Shown: piece by piece, positions 48,940 through 60,477 of the stretch | Layout of the letters: each line of letters starts with the position of its first letter | Position numbering within the stretch: the stretch's first letter is position 1 | DNA from: Gnetum montanum | Lineage: Eukaryota > Streptophyta > Gnetopsida > Gnetales > Gnetaceae | Length of the DNA stretch: 64,000 bases | Direction of reading: 5' to 3' | Assembly: GCA_015680685.1 (NCBI GenBank) | Contig: MNCI01021441.1 | Coordinates: 190,592-254,591, forward strand | Notes under the pieces: model-generated | Database searches by the model: none | Seen by the model: the letters and a program-made list of their open reading frames with translations, nothing else | Told to the model about the DNA's origin: nothing | Translations under genes and position numbers: made by a program

Positions 48940-51885
48940 ATGACACCAAAATTGAAATGCTCGTAGGAAGGAGAACCCTCTCAACCAAAAGAGAAGTGGC
49001 CTAGAGTTGAAAAGGGCCAACAAGAACAAGGCCAAGAATCACTAGAGGCAACCCATGCAATGGGACCTCTTTGTGAGGAGCTTGAAGTGGAATCTGTTCG
49101 ATAGATTCCAAAAGAAGAAGTGCCCACAAAACAATCATAGTGAGGAGAAGTGCCTAGACCTATGCCAAGGCTTGAAGTCACTTTCACGCAAGCCTACCTT
49201 GACATTATCAAGTCCCAAGAAATTCAATTACCAGTTTTTCAAGAAATGAACTTTATGCCATTCCTAAACAAAGCTCCAGTAGAAGTCAAAACACAACTGC
49301 AAACCTCTCCCATGTAGCCAGTCATCACATCTAATGGGGAGTCATACATGGAAGAGACATATCTCTTCTAGAGCAATAGAAGGTTGAGGTCCACTATCAA
49401 GATCAAGAACATTCAAGTGTCCTACTCAGCTAAAGCTATCACGTAGGAACTAGGGTTGCTTGACACAAAGACACAATTGGTAGAACTATCAATGAAAGGT
49501 GATCTTGAGGTCAAGAAGAAGTAGACTCAGTGGTGCTATGAGGTTGACTGTAAGGAGTATGGCACACTCACACCAGTGGAGTGAATCTATTTTAAAATTG
49601 TGGCCTATCACCTTAATCTAATGGTGAGGCCAAGCAAGGTAACTACTTTCTTTGCCCAAGCATGCGCTGCTCTAAGCAGAAAATTTCCCATCAACCTTCC
49701 ATAACTCATCTATTTGGATACTGAAAAGCTCTTCAAGGAAAATGAATGTGGAAGGAAAATCCTACCCTTTTCATGCCTCATCCAAAAACTTTGCAAAATG
49801 GTAGGTATCATTTGCTGCTCCAATGATATAATTAGGCATACTCCTTTGGCCTCATGGTCCAAGATCATGAAAGAAAAGACACCAAGGATGACTTAAGAAG
49901 AGAAGTAGCCACCACCACCATCCACTCAAGAAACAACATTGAAGGCCCATATAGCCATTGAGTGCTTGCATAGAATCTGAGAATAGCTCTTGAGTAAGCA
50001 AGAGGAATGTGTAGGAATGCATGGGGTGGATCCATCTGTATATCGACCAAAAATGAGTCACCTTAATGAGGTGACTCAAACAATTAGCCAAATGAAGAGG
50101 GGTGGACCAATTTTCTCTATCCAAACCAACACAGTTACCTGTGAGGTTGGATCCCAACAATCAGGAGGTGACAGTGTCATTATCTCAACATCATTTATTC
50201 CCAGAAATCTCTTGGAATGCTACCATTTTCTTGGTGTGTTTGGAGGAAGGTGAAGGAGTAACTATCCTGGTGATGCGGCACGAAGGGTAGGAAACAATGG
50301 CTGAAGTTGTTGCTAACAATGTAGCTGAAGCACTCAATGCACCTAAGATGTCTATACCAAACGTATCTGCACTTCAAGATGTGTAGATGTCTATGGACAT
50401 GGTTAGTAGGAAACTGAATGCAGCCTAGCATGAGGAATTGCTAGATTAACTAGTGGGGACCAGGCAATAGATTTTGGACATCTTCAATTTTCTAGAAAAC
50501 ATCATCACAACCTAGTTGGAGCTACTGGATGCAAGGGGAAAGTGCATCATTTTTTAGGGGTAACTTAAAATGGCTCAAGAACAAAATCAATGCTTGGCCA
50601 CAGAGGTTGCCATACTATGTGCCCACCTTGTTGATCCTATAATCCTTAGCCTAGCAATAACTTGAGATGAATCTTTTCAAAAACTTTAGGAATAGTTTGG
50701 AAGGCTAAGGAGGAGACAATAATGACCATCTTCAACTAGTCCATAGCTGAAGCTAAAATGCATTCAATTTAGAAGGACTCGGCTTAGATGCATCAAGAGA
50801 ACAAGACTTTGACTACATAGAATCATTTCCTGTGTAATATTGATGCCTAGAAGGAATAGATGCAAGAATATATTCATCAACAACAAGAGCAGCTTGCCAC
50901 AGTGAACACTGAATTGAGGAGATTGGCCATGGAGAATCAAAATCTGTCAATGGAGGAAGTTCGTGCCTTGTGCCAAAAGTCTACCATCAAGATCATTTCC
51001 TGGAAGAATAAGGCTCTCAAGTTTGAAAAAGTGAAGAATCACTACAGAGACTAGGTTGGCCTATAGAAAGAAGTAAATGAGAAACACACTCAAATGATGA
51101 AGGAAAAAATGAATGAAGCCCTTTGGAAACTCCAACAAGGAAGAGAGGTTTGGCAACCCATCATTGATGGGATTAATGCCTACAATAAAGCAGATATTTG
51201 CCTAAAGGAGTTGCAAATCGAAAAAATGATAGAGTACATGGAGCTAGCCAATCTCCAATATGCAAACCTAGTAATGCTAACTACCAGAAAATCATGATCA
51301 AAGTTAGAGAAACAAGTGGTTAGCTCATATTTGTTATATGAGGCAGAGTTCAAACATCACAAAGACATCAAGCAAAAACTTGAGACTGCAAATGCTGAAC
51401 TTGAAGTTCTTAGAGCATAGTTCATAGACCAACGATCAACTGCTAAGAACCTAGCCAAACAAATGAATGACTAGCAAGAGCTGAAGAATATAGTCAGAGC
51501 ATTCGACATTGAATGCAAACAATTCATTGTGTGGTCCATCAATGCAAAGGAGTTTTTTCTAGCAATATCATGTCCCTGGGATGCGCCCATTCTGATCCAC
51601 ATCGGTAAAGTGTTATGGATGGTGCATGATCCTAGAAGTAAGGAGGAAAAAATGAAAGCACTACTAGATGCTTTCTACCTCTTACTAGAAGTTTTAATAG
51701 TCGCATGATAGCCATAGCCACTTCAACCACTGCTCGTGCATGAAGCCGATGAAGGTTCATCAAAACCTTAGGAGCCACCACTACCTGGGACTGTCTGATC
51801 TTCTCCATCAAACTTCATGCCATCAAGGAAAATGCTATCCAATTTTGAAGAGTCATATTATGGTGTTCAATTTTGTGTCTTAAAC
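48940..51885 (+). pseudogene. Athila-type extra ORF after pol, copy 2
   Basis: ATG at 48940-48942 is collinear with 14034. N-terminal half: SYMEETYLF (about 49345), IKNIQVSYSAKAI, then WCYEVDCKEYGTLTPVE, KIVAYHLNLMVRPSKV, FAQACAALSRKFPINLP (about 49640-49700) and a Cys-containing helix-rich block (49714-49896). This combination (a W..Y block, HLN...RPSKV, and ..INLP) is like the conserved plant domain of Athila extra ORFs, sometimes annotated as a putative plant transposon protein. The C-terminal half is a strong coiled coil from about 50850 to 51500 (QQQEQLATVNTELRRLAMEN, EEVRALCQK, EMIEYMELANLQ-type heptads). Stops are mostly TAG. It is followed by AGTTGTGGGGGCA and the LTR. Confidence 0.65.
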
Positions 51886-52030
51886 ACTGCCATTTTTCTA
51901 ATGTGTTAATCCATACACCTGGGCACTCCAATTTTTGTCAAGTTAGTCTATTTTTTTTGTTTGTGAAAGGTCAATCAATAATCCCATACCTTCCCAATTT
52001 TGTAAAGAACTCAAGGATGAGTTTTCATTC

Positions 52031-52043
52031 AGTTGTGGGGGCA
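52031..52043 (+). promoter_or_regulatory. Polypurine tract of F copy 3
   Basis: AGTTGTGGGGGCA directly precedes the LTR start TGATGAG, the expected place for second-strand priming. Confidence 0.65.
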
Positions 52044-52954
52044 TGATGAGTTATAGTTTTGTTGGGTGTGTCGACAAGGCCTTGTCAACGTAGCCTCATC
52101 GATTAGGCCTCATCGACGAGGCCCCATCAATGTAGTGTCTATTTTCAGCTATAAATATATGTCTACCAGTTGCATTTATGGTAATAAAGAATTTTTAGCA
52201 GTGAAGATCTTACAGTTTGTTCATTTGAGAGTTAGAATTTTCCTCCCAAGTGCCCATAGCAAGATTCATTGAGTGTACAAATCTTTATTCAAGCAAATTT
52301 ATACCTGAGCATGACAATGTGTGCGACAATAAAGATGAGCTTTCTAATAAACCTTGCAGCACATTGGATAGGTTAAATATTTTATTTATGTATTAAATGT
52401 TTTCAATTATTTATTAAATGTTTTTAATCAATTATAAAATATTTTCTAGTAATTAAGTTAATGAAGTAATTAAATAAGATAAGCTAGATAGATTAAACAC
52501 ATAAGTGTGACCATTTTGAGTGTACACATATTTGCTTGGTAATCCCAGCAGCATTATTGCTTGGTATGCCTAGTAGCGTAGTGCTTGGTTGCCCAACAGT
52601 GGATACATGGATTCAAGACATGTACAGAAAGTGAAACTGGATGCATATGTTAGGACTAATTAGACATTAGTTAATTAGTTAAATTAAATTAGTTAGTCCA
52701 ACCACTTTATTTCTCTTTAAGCACCAAAACCATAAAATACAAAATGATAAAAATCATATACCTTAATTAAACTTAACCATACCCATGTACATCACAAGTA
52801 TAATTGGGAAGACAACAATTAACCTTAAGGCACGAATTCAATTCTTAGACGACTAGTGCATTGGAAACTATAAAGTCCACAAAATTCAACTGGATTGCAC
52901 TTGAATGCTTAGTGATTCATATGGTTGGGCGTAAGGGTACCTCGTCACTCATCA
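52044..52954 (+). mobile_element. 3' LTR of family F, copy 3 (911 bp)
   Basis: TGATGAGTTA...CACTCATCA has inverted ends TGATGAGT/ACTCATCA. It has palindromes GACAAGGCCTTGTC (52073-52086) and ATCGA..GGCC blocks, a TATA box GCTATAAATATAT (52148-52160), and AATAAAG at 52328-52334. Right flank is AAAAG; no partner 5' LTR is in the window to test target duplication. Confidence 0.9.
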
Positions 52955-54501
52955 AAAAGCTTTCTATAAAAAAAATAGAAGGTTATTTTTCAAAAGAAGT
53001 ATGTGGTTCAAAATTACATCACAATTCTATAGAACTTTAGCATCGATGTCAAGGCTATGAAAATGATCCTCAGAGAGGAGGAGAAGTTGCTAATTAAGCT
53101 AGCTGTGGAATAGAAGACTTACAAATAGACTAAGAAGTTGGAAAATTGATAGGTAATAATGTTTGTGGTTGCTAACTATGTATGTGAGCTATTGAATACT
53201 CTTGTTCAAAATAATTTAAATATCCTAGATTCTTCTCCCACCATAAAGTAAACTATACTTGAGAGGATAATCACCGCAAAATTAAAATTCGTGATTCTTA
53301 CTTCTTTCTTTTCAAGCTTTTATTTCTCCATTATTGAAACCATCACAAATGTGCTAAAAAAGATGTCTAAGCCTCTTTTCCAAATCATGGTAAAGAGAAA
53401 CATTAAAGATGATTTTTACCTTTAAGCTTTCTTGAATATATTATACTCTAACAAGTTTTTTAAAAAAATTTTGTTTAATGAAGTTTTATGGGTTCATGAA
53501 TATTGTATCTTATTTTTTCAATTTTATTATTATTTGATATTTTAGTTATTAATTTTTTTATAAATACTCCCCAATAAGCTACTTATCATGGTTTTATTTG
53601 TTCCATTTCAAGGAATTTGTTGACACCTAAAGATATAAACACAGGATAATAATAAGAAGAATGATTAAATTATTGATATAAAAGTTTGATGTTGAATAAA
53701 GTTAATAACTTTGTTGTTTAAAGAAAAACATATATAAAAATTTCAAGGTTGGCCCATATAAAAACAAAATAGATTTGTATAAAATAAAGGGATTTCTATT
53801 TTGGGCACGTGAACCTTCTTTAGAACTATAATGTAAAATAAGTTTCTTCAAATCTTACAAAGTATTTATAGAGAATCAAGTTGAAATTAAATTATTCCAA
53901 ATTATTTTATAATTAAGGTAGAAATATAGTCAAAAGCTACATATATGTTGAAACCATAAGTGAAGCTATGACTTTTATTAAAAAGTTCATCCATGTTAAG
54001 TTTGAGGGAAAATGTTAAAAATGAATAAGTTTATCAACCTTAATGCATATATTCACGTTAAGAGATATATAACCATGGTGGTTTACATACTCATATAATT
54101 AAAATTTTTAGTTGATTAATAAAGATATATGACTATTGATATATAGTTGTGTCCCATACTTGATTATGGAATAAAAAGGGCATTCACATGCTTTTTTTCC
54201 AATACATGATATGAGACATGCATATACAAAATAATCATTTACTAGGAATTATATGGTTACAAATATAACTTCATATTTTAATGAGATAGATGATGCCATT
54301 GAACTCTATGTTCTTCTATGTTATATAATTATGCTATTATTATTGTTCTTAGTTTTTCTATCATCATAACCATGGAAGTTTCCCTTCATAATTTACAAGT
54401 TTACTGTAATGATTATATATCATACACAAACTCTAATTTTTATTATGTATTGTTATTTATCTCTTGGTCTTATTATGGCTTTTTTTTTTTTTGTATCAAT
54501 A
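52955..54501. other. AT-rich DNA with a possible coding relic
   Basis: From about 52995 to 53520 the plus strand gives a coherent, Lys/Glu-rich, helix-like reading with few stops: SIDVKAMKMILREEEKLLIK, FVVANYVCELLNTLVQNNLN, ILERIITAKLKFVILTSFF, KKMSKPLFQIMVKRNIKDDF. I do not recognise it. It may be part of a captured gene or of an element's ORF. 53530-54501 shows nothing coding. Confidence 0.3.
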
Positions 54502-54506
54502 GCTCC
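54502..54506. repeat. 5-bp target-site duplication, left of element D
   Basis: GCTCC precedes the LTR start. The identical GCTCC follows the other LTR at 59891-59895. Confidence 0.8.
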
Positions 54507-54972
54507 TATCACATCCCCATTCTCAAATGGTGTTACTTCACAATAAAGATGATGTCTCCTCATAACTAGTGTTGTAATTATTATAATAAGACTCAAAAGA
54601 ATGCATTGTAATAACAAGCATGTCTCTCAAGATGATCTTTTGGAATTTAACCTAAGGTATTTAGAGGTCATATAAGCATAAAGTTGTAGAGGTAGTAAAG
54701 GTGAGTAACAAGTACTAGTTGAAGTAAGATAGGAAGGTGATTAGCCATTCCCTCTAGCTAAGGACAAGCACTAGATTGCTTCTAATGGATAGATGTCAAA
54801 GAAAAATAACCTTAAGGAACCTTTAGAGCATAACCCAAATACATTATTTTAAATTAGTAAAGCATTCTTTTCATTTCCCTTCTACATTTTCCCTATTATT
54901 ATATTTACATATAATGTCAAATGTAATGTATATTTGATAATTTTTCATGACATCTAGGAATGAGATATCACA
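54507..54972 (+). mobile_element. 5' LTR of element D (466 bp)
   Basis: It starts TATCACATCC (TG expected; the change fits C-to-T decay on the other strand) and ends GATATCACA. It aligns with 59396-59890 and with the reverse complement of 60001-60477. Confidence 0.8.
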
Positions 54973-54974
54973 TT

Positions 54975-54985
54975 TGGTATTAGAG
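54975..54985 (+). promoter_or_regulatory. Primer-binding site of element D
   Basis: TGGTATTAGAG lies two bases after the LTR and differs by one C-to-T from TGGTATCAGAG, the usual plant site for initiator Met tRNA. Confidence 0.75.
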
Positions 54986-55432
54986 AAAATCATGATCCAA
55001 GTTCGAATCATAATCAAGGGCCAACTACAACCCAACAATGATCCATGGAGCCATGACCTAAGACTAGCCACAAACCACCACTAGATGTGTCTTATGTCTA
55101 AGATGATCCATGTAAGTTAGAAGATACTCGTCTAGTAATTTTTATGGATAATGATGTCCAGACCACACATCTACAAGAGAACCATGAATTCATATCATCT
55201 TCAACATAAACCTCACCAACCAACAAGATTTCTTTGCATTTACTTTTATCAATATCATCAACCATGAAATCTTATTATGTTTCAATAAGGTACATCAACT
55301 GTAAGAAACATTGGTAAGATAAGAATCTATGTAACTCTTACCCATCCTGTAGTAATGTTAGAACAATAATTTATTATGGTTATTCTTTAGTTCCTACTAA
55401 GAGGATAGTAATCATATCCTTAGTCAATATTG

Positions 55433-55640
55433 AGGTGTTAGCCTAATGTTAAGACATTTGATTTAAAATCTCTAGGTCATGAGTTTGATTTTGATGAATA
55501 ATTGTAAGTTTTATATAGCTCTAATTGGACTATACATATTGGGGTGTACCAGTGTCTCACTTATTTTGGATTCTAATAGCCTCCCAATAGCCTTAGTTGA
55601 CTTTATCCTACTTGGAACTTATTATGCCTAAAATACCTAA
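55433..55640 (+). repeat. Possible tRNA-derived SINE, plus strand
   Basis: GTTAGCCTAATGTTAAG (A-box-like) and, 33 bases on, GGTCATGAGTTTGATTTTG (B-box-like, cf. GAGTTCGATTCC) have the spacing of an RNA polymerase III promoter. The right end is not defined and flanking duplications were not found. Confidence 0.4.
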
Positions 55641-56099
55641 TCGTGTAACTTAGCATTATTTACCTCTATCTAAGACGTATATATCGGTAAGTTTAAGGAA
55701 GTCAACATAGCCATAAGATTATCTTATTTTTATTTAATAAATAATGATTATTATCATAAGACTTGTAGATAAACAAATACTCCATGGGTAATGTTGTGAT
55801 GTCTTACTTTGGTAACCTTCTTCTTAGTACTCGCTAGGGTATAATCATAAGGTAAGAAGATATGCCTATATCATACCTACAAATTTGTGAGGTATATGCA
55901 TTACATTTTTATCCAAGAGTTGGTATATCATTTAAAATTGACTCCAAGTTACTTAAAAATTCACATGTCACCCATACATTAGCCTAGTAATGTTAACTTG
56001 ATAAAATAAAAGATTTTGGTTCTTTCAAATCTTGAAAATGTAACTTAGTTTTTGAACATTAAAATAATCATCAAAGTGTAATATTCATTAATATGATTC

Positions 56100-56278
56100 T
56101 AACAATACAATAAAAGCTATGATTTGGGAGATATTGTTGTTCAATTTTAACTTTTTTCTTTTTTGTATTCCATATTAAAATAAAAGCTTAATGTCAAAAT
56201 TATGGATGGAAATGGAACTTGAGACCTCTAGGTAAATAAGTAAAAGTTTAATGCCTCATTGAGCTAGCCTCCAAGGCT
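56100..56278 (-). repeat. Possible tRNA-derived SINE, minus strand
   Basis: Read on the minus strand: GAGGCTAGCTCAATGAGGCAT (about 56250-56272), then GAGGTCTCAAGTTCCATTTCC (about 56207-56230), resembling A and B boxes. The body would extend to lower coordinates; ends unknown. Confidence 0.4.
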
Positions 56279-57842
56279 AAAAACATTAGTTACAAATATA
56301 TGTGTGTGTGTGTGTGTGTATTATAAAAATAATAAAAATTTTCTAAAGAGTATTTAAAAAATAAAATAAAATATTTTAAAATTGCTTTATGATTTTCTAG
56401 TAGGCCTATAGATTAAAAAATCTACCAAGGACCATGAGGCTCATACAAGGGGCTACATAGCCCTACATGGGACCGTGTAGCCTTATATGGAACCATGTAG
56501 GCCTATCAAGGGTAGCACAGCCCTATGCAGAACAAAAGCCCTCATTCACTATGGTTTTCCTACTATGCACTCTCTATCATCCTCCCATGTGTTACTGCCA
56601 CCACCATTCACTCATAGTCTACCATTTTTTCTATTGTTTGTGTGACCCCATCATCATCACCTTTGCCATATCTAACTCTCTTTTCTCATTAGAAGTTTCA
56701 AATCCATGGTGACTAGGAGCACTAGTAACATCGTTAGATCTTGCCTCCTCTTATGACTACAAACACTGTTGGCACTATAGGATCGTACCTCCTTTGACAA
56801 TTGTAAATACTATTAATGTCATAGGATCCTACCTCCTTTGCTGGTTTCATCTACTAGGAATTTTTTTCTTTAATCAATGGAAAAATTAAAAAAAAATTGT
56901 TGATGAGAAATTCCAAAATTATCAAATAATGGAAATTTTGAATTTAATGTTCAAGGTAGAAAAATTTAAATAATAAAAAGTGATAAAATTTGATAACTAA
57001 TTCAAATTGATAGGCTAGCAACAATTAAGATAAAAATTTTGTAATTAAGTGTGCTCATCCTATAATAGTACTAGGATGGATGACCTCTTGAGAAATCTCA
57101 AATTTCATGCCCAAACTTTTGGACTTTAGAAGCCATAACTTTTGGATTTGAAAGCCTTTTTTAGCAAACAAAGAGTTATTTCTAGTATTTTTCGATCTTT
57201 TGAATGCAATGTTAAAGTCATACCTATTGTAGAGAGCTCTAAAAATTAGTTTTTACTCCTTGCCCATCATGATGCCTCAAGATCCTTAGAGGCTCAATTT
57301 TAGCATAATTTAGGCATACGATGTCTATTTTAATATATGAATAGTTATTTCTAAAATTTTTTAACCTTATAAACTCAATGAAGAGGTCAAATTTATCATC
57401 TAGATACTTGATAATTAGGTGATACCTTAAACTATGTCTTAAGAGTTCATAACTTATACTAACTAATCATGCCTAATAATTTAATTATTAGGACTAACAA
57501 ATGCAACCTTTTTAGAAATCTTAGGTCTTAAGATTAGGTTCTTAACTTCTACATATAGTTAGACACAAGCAACTAACCCCTAGTATGTCATTAGTTACAC
57601 TACTGAAGTTAGTATCTTAAGGTGGTAGAAATATCATTAAGAGTCTAGGTTATGTAGCTACTTGTTACCAATATAACAATTGAAGCATCAATTGGTGAAC
57701 TAGAATGATTAAGAAGATGTATACTAATTCAATTTGCAATCAATTCATGTAGCATAACATCATGGAGAATCATCATCTTGTTCTAACAAGGTGTATGATA
57801 CCCATGAGGAGAAATAACCTAGAAGAAAATCCAAGAAGAAGA

Positions 57843-58961
57843 ATGAAAGTTGCAATATACAATGTTCTTGCAAGGTTCTTAGCTAATGGAAAAAACATTC
57901 TCTATGTTCATCTTAGGCCTTGAAATATCATGAGTATCAATACCCATGCATCTTGGCATAATTATAAGATTTATATACTAATGTCTTATGCCTATAAAAA
58001 TTCTTACCATGGGGATTCTTATATTAATTCTAACCTAATTTGACAAAGTTGGAATATGAAGATGTTTACAAGAAAAAAAATTCGTATGAAAGTTCTTATT
58101 TTGAGCCATAAAGATTAGCCTATTACAGAAATCATAACATGGATAGTTGTGTGATCTTTTATAAAGAAATCAAGTTCAAATTGGTATAAAGATTTAAAGA
58201 TCTTATCTTTAAAATTATAGAACTCCAAGTCATGGGGAAGAAAGATTGATCAATATTCCCATGAAGCCACATAGCCTTGACATTATTATTTAAAACCTAA
58301 CCAATAAGAATATGTGTATGTGTGGTTAACATATATTTAATTGCTAAATTAACATATCCAAATATTAGGCTTTGTCAAGTAACCTACTTGAACAACCAAA
58401 TATAAAAAATATTGAAGAATAAAATATTTCTAACCCATACCAATCTTAACCCAGTAGCATTCATCCTCTATAGAGAGTTTAAAATGAAAGTTGAAAGTCA
58501 TATTTATTAATTCTTAAAATATGGACATGTAAAAAAATCCTTGGAAGAGGAACCTAATTTGAAGAGGATGTTCCCATCAATTTAACATATATATATTTCC
58601 ATTAATCTATGCATATTCTAATTACTTTTAATCTTCAATAGATAAGTTAAATCAAAAAGTTTAAGAACATATGATGTTGATGAATAATATTCATCAAGAA
58701 CCATAATTCATTTACTAAGCTACTATGACTAATGAAGATAAATCAATATCATTCTTTATCGAAATCCTAGATTATATTTGGTATGATATCTAATACTTTG
58801 AAGTTACCAAGTTACTAGAGTTAATTCCTAAGGAAAATTTTTGGAAGCAAGCTGAAGCCTTGTCATCCTAAACAAGGCCACCTAATCATATACCCATTAT
58901 GGTAGAACTAAAACTACTTTCATTAATCCTTGAGGTTCATCAAGATCAAGGAGACTCTTAA
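57843..58961 (+). pseudogene. CCR4-like deadenylase (EEP nuclease) pseudogene in D
   Basis: Plant CCR4 homologues remove poly(A) tails, using an endonuclease/exonuclease/phosphatase fold. Here the domain can be followed end to end in shifting frames. The start is MKVAIYNVLARFLANGKN (57843), like the family's YNILA opening. Then come ASWHNYKIYIL, RLAYYRNHNMDSCVIFYKE (family: DGCAIFYK), PNIRLCQVTYL, a corrupted GDFN region (LYREFKM, about 58465) and NEDKSISFFIEILDYIWYD. EVTKLLELIPKEN and RPPNHIPIMVELK follow, keeping the catalytic His of the family's SDH motif. It ends at a natural TAA (58959-58961). About 373 codons without an intron equals one EEP domain. Being intronless and between LTRs, it was probably captured from an mRNA. 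Multiple stops and shifts make it non-functional. Confidence 0.75.
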
Positions 58962-59382
58962 CCTTACTTTTATTAATAATCTTCCTATTTTTTCATTTTT
59001 TAATTTATAATTTAATTAGGTAAGTAAAATATCTTAGGTTAGTGCAAGTTATAAAAATAAAGATTCACCCTACCTGCACTAGGATAACTAGATATGAGTT
59101 ATACTTTGTGTGACCTTGGATAGGAATGGTGATTGGTGTTCGATAGACTTTTTAATTTATCTCTTTTCCTTAGAGAATAAGATAATTATTGATAAAATAA
59201 GATTTAATTCATACATAACCTTATTAATTATACTTTTTTCACAAAATAAGTAGCAGAATATTATGATATTTAACCTCAAGTCAAAAGGAAAAATCAAAGT
59301 ATTGAAGCATTGGAGCATGAAAGGAGCACTAGAGTAGGAGAAAGATCACTAATGTTAATTCATTTGAGCATGAATGAAACCT

Positions 59383-59395
59383 AAGTGGGGTAGAT
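59383..59395 (+). promoter_or_regulatory. Polypurine tract of element D
   Basis: AAGTGGGGTAGAT lies directly before the 3' LTR. Confidence 0.6.
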
Positions 59396-59890
59396 TATCA
59401 CATCCTCATTTCCAAATGATGTCAATCCATGAAGAAAAATGATGTCTTCTAGTAACTAATATTGTAATTATTGTAATAAGACCCAAAAAGACACATTGTA
59501 ATAACACACATATCTCTCGAGATGACCTTCCATGGTTTGATCTAGTTATTTATACTTGAACATTAGAGATCATATCAACATGGAGTTGCAAAGATAGTAA
59601 AAGCATGTAATAAATGTTGGGTGAAATGGGACAAAAAGGTGACTAGTCATTCCTTCTAGCTGGGGATAGGCCTAACTATGGTGGTAGTACAAAATTTCCT
59701 CTACAGAATAGATGCCAGAGAAAGATAACCCCAAGGAATCCTTAAATCATGATGCAAATATATTATTCTACATTAACAAAGCATTCTTTTCATTTTTATT
59801 CTACATTTTTCCTATTATTTTCTTTAGTCATAATGTCAAATGTAACATATATTTGACATTTTCCATGACATCCAAAATTAGGATGTCATA
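59396..59890 (+). mobile_element. 3' LTR of element D (495 bp)
   Basis: TATCACATCC...GATGTCATA is collinear with 54507-54972 (AAAGCATTCTTTTCATTT, CATGACATC). The last two bases read TA where the 5' LTR has CA. Confidence 0.8.
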
Positions 59891-59895
59891 GCTCC
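59891..59895. repeat. 5-bp target-site duplication, right of element D
   Basis: GCTCC equals 54502-54506. Confidence 0.8.
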
Positions 59896-60000
59896 TAGCT
59901 AGCTCACCCATTAGATGAGTAAATAGTATCTTGCAACTTACAGGAATTATGCCCCTTTATCATGGCATACTAAACGATAGCTCCCTATGGATGTCATAGG

Positions 60001-60477
60001 TGTGATATCACATCCTCAAATATCATAACAAAATTCAATATTATGCATAATGAATATCATAGAAAACTCTAGAAGAATTGAAAAGAAAACTTTATTAATG
60101 TGGGAATAATGTATCTAGGTTATCATCTAAGGATTCCTTGGGTTTTTCTTCCTTTGACACCTATCCATTAGAGGTAATCTATAATTTCTACCATAGTTAG
60201 GCCTATACTTGACTAGAAGGAATGCCTAGTTACCTTCCTATCCTACTGCATCTAGCACTTGTTACTCACCTTTACCAACTCTGCAACTCCATGTTGGCAT
60301 AACCTCTAATTCATAGGTATAAATATCTTAGGTAAAATCATCAAAAGTCACCACATGAGATATGCTCATTATTAGAATATACCCTTTGGAGCGTCATTAC
60401 AATAATTACATCATTTGTTTCAAAGTGGTATCATATTTATTTTGAAATGACTTCATTTTGGAACTGGAGATGTGACA
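60001..60477 (-). mobile_element. 3' LTR of element E (477 bp, inverted D family)
   Basis: Read on the minus strand it starts TGTCACATC (60477) and ends GATATCACA (60001), with the D-family middle (CCCAAGGAATCCTTA, ATTGTAATGACG). TGTCACATC supports TG as the true start of the D LTRs. The 105 bases between D and E (59896-60000) hold nothing recognisable. Confidence 0.8.

Larger units (their letters stand above)
40651..52954 (+). mobile_element. Athila-like LTR element F, best copy, no 5' LTR
   Basis: The order gag, protease, RT, RNase H, integrase, 2.1-kb spacer, extra ORF, polypurine tract, 3' LTR is the known plan of Athila-type Ty3/Gypsy elements. RT reads VFMDEFFTYEATFHQALDYL, the Athila-like version of FMDDF. 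The first F copy (11945-18052) has the same order from integrase onward, so this is the element's true layout and not a chance juxtaposition. The 5' LTR and leader were not found to the left. Confidence 0.8.
54986..57842 (+). other. 5' internal region of D, no gene recognised
   Basis: It is AT-rich with no gag or pol. It holds two tRNA-like promoter heads (listed separately), a TG microsatellite (about 56301-56318) and a block of GGCTACATAGCC-type palindromic words (56405-56525). The start of the cargo gene may extend slightly left of 57843. Confidence 0.5.
54507..59890 (+). mobile_element. Complete gene-carrying LTR element D
   Basis: The 5.4-kb element has 466- and 495-bp LTRs that align throughout, target duplication GCTCC, a primer site TGGTATTAGAG after the first LTR and a purine tract AAGTGGGGTAGAT before the second. 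No gag, RT or integrase was recognised inside, so it is non-autonomous. About 1.1 kb near the 3' end is a CCR4-type nuclease sequence. The same LTR plus cargo occurs inverted at 60001-62040 with almost equal spacing from the end of the ORF to the LTR (435 versus 450 bases), so the cargo is a fixed part of this family. Confidence 0.8.

Noticed and set aside
48940-51885. Retroviral envelope gene
   Set aside because: Position fits, but no signal peptide, cleavage site or membrane anchor is visible; described only as an Athila-type extra ORF.
56301-56318. TG dinucleotide run as a regulatory element
   Set aside because: An ordinary short microsatellite.
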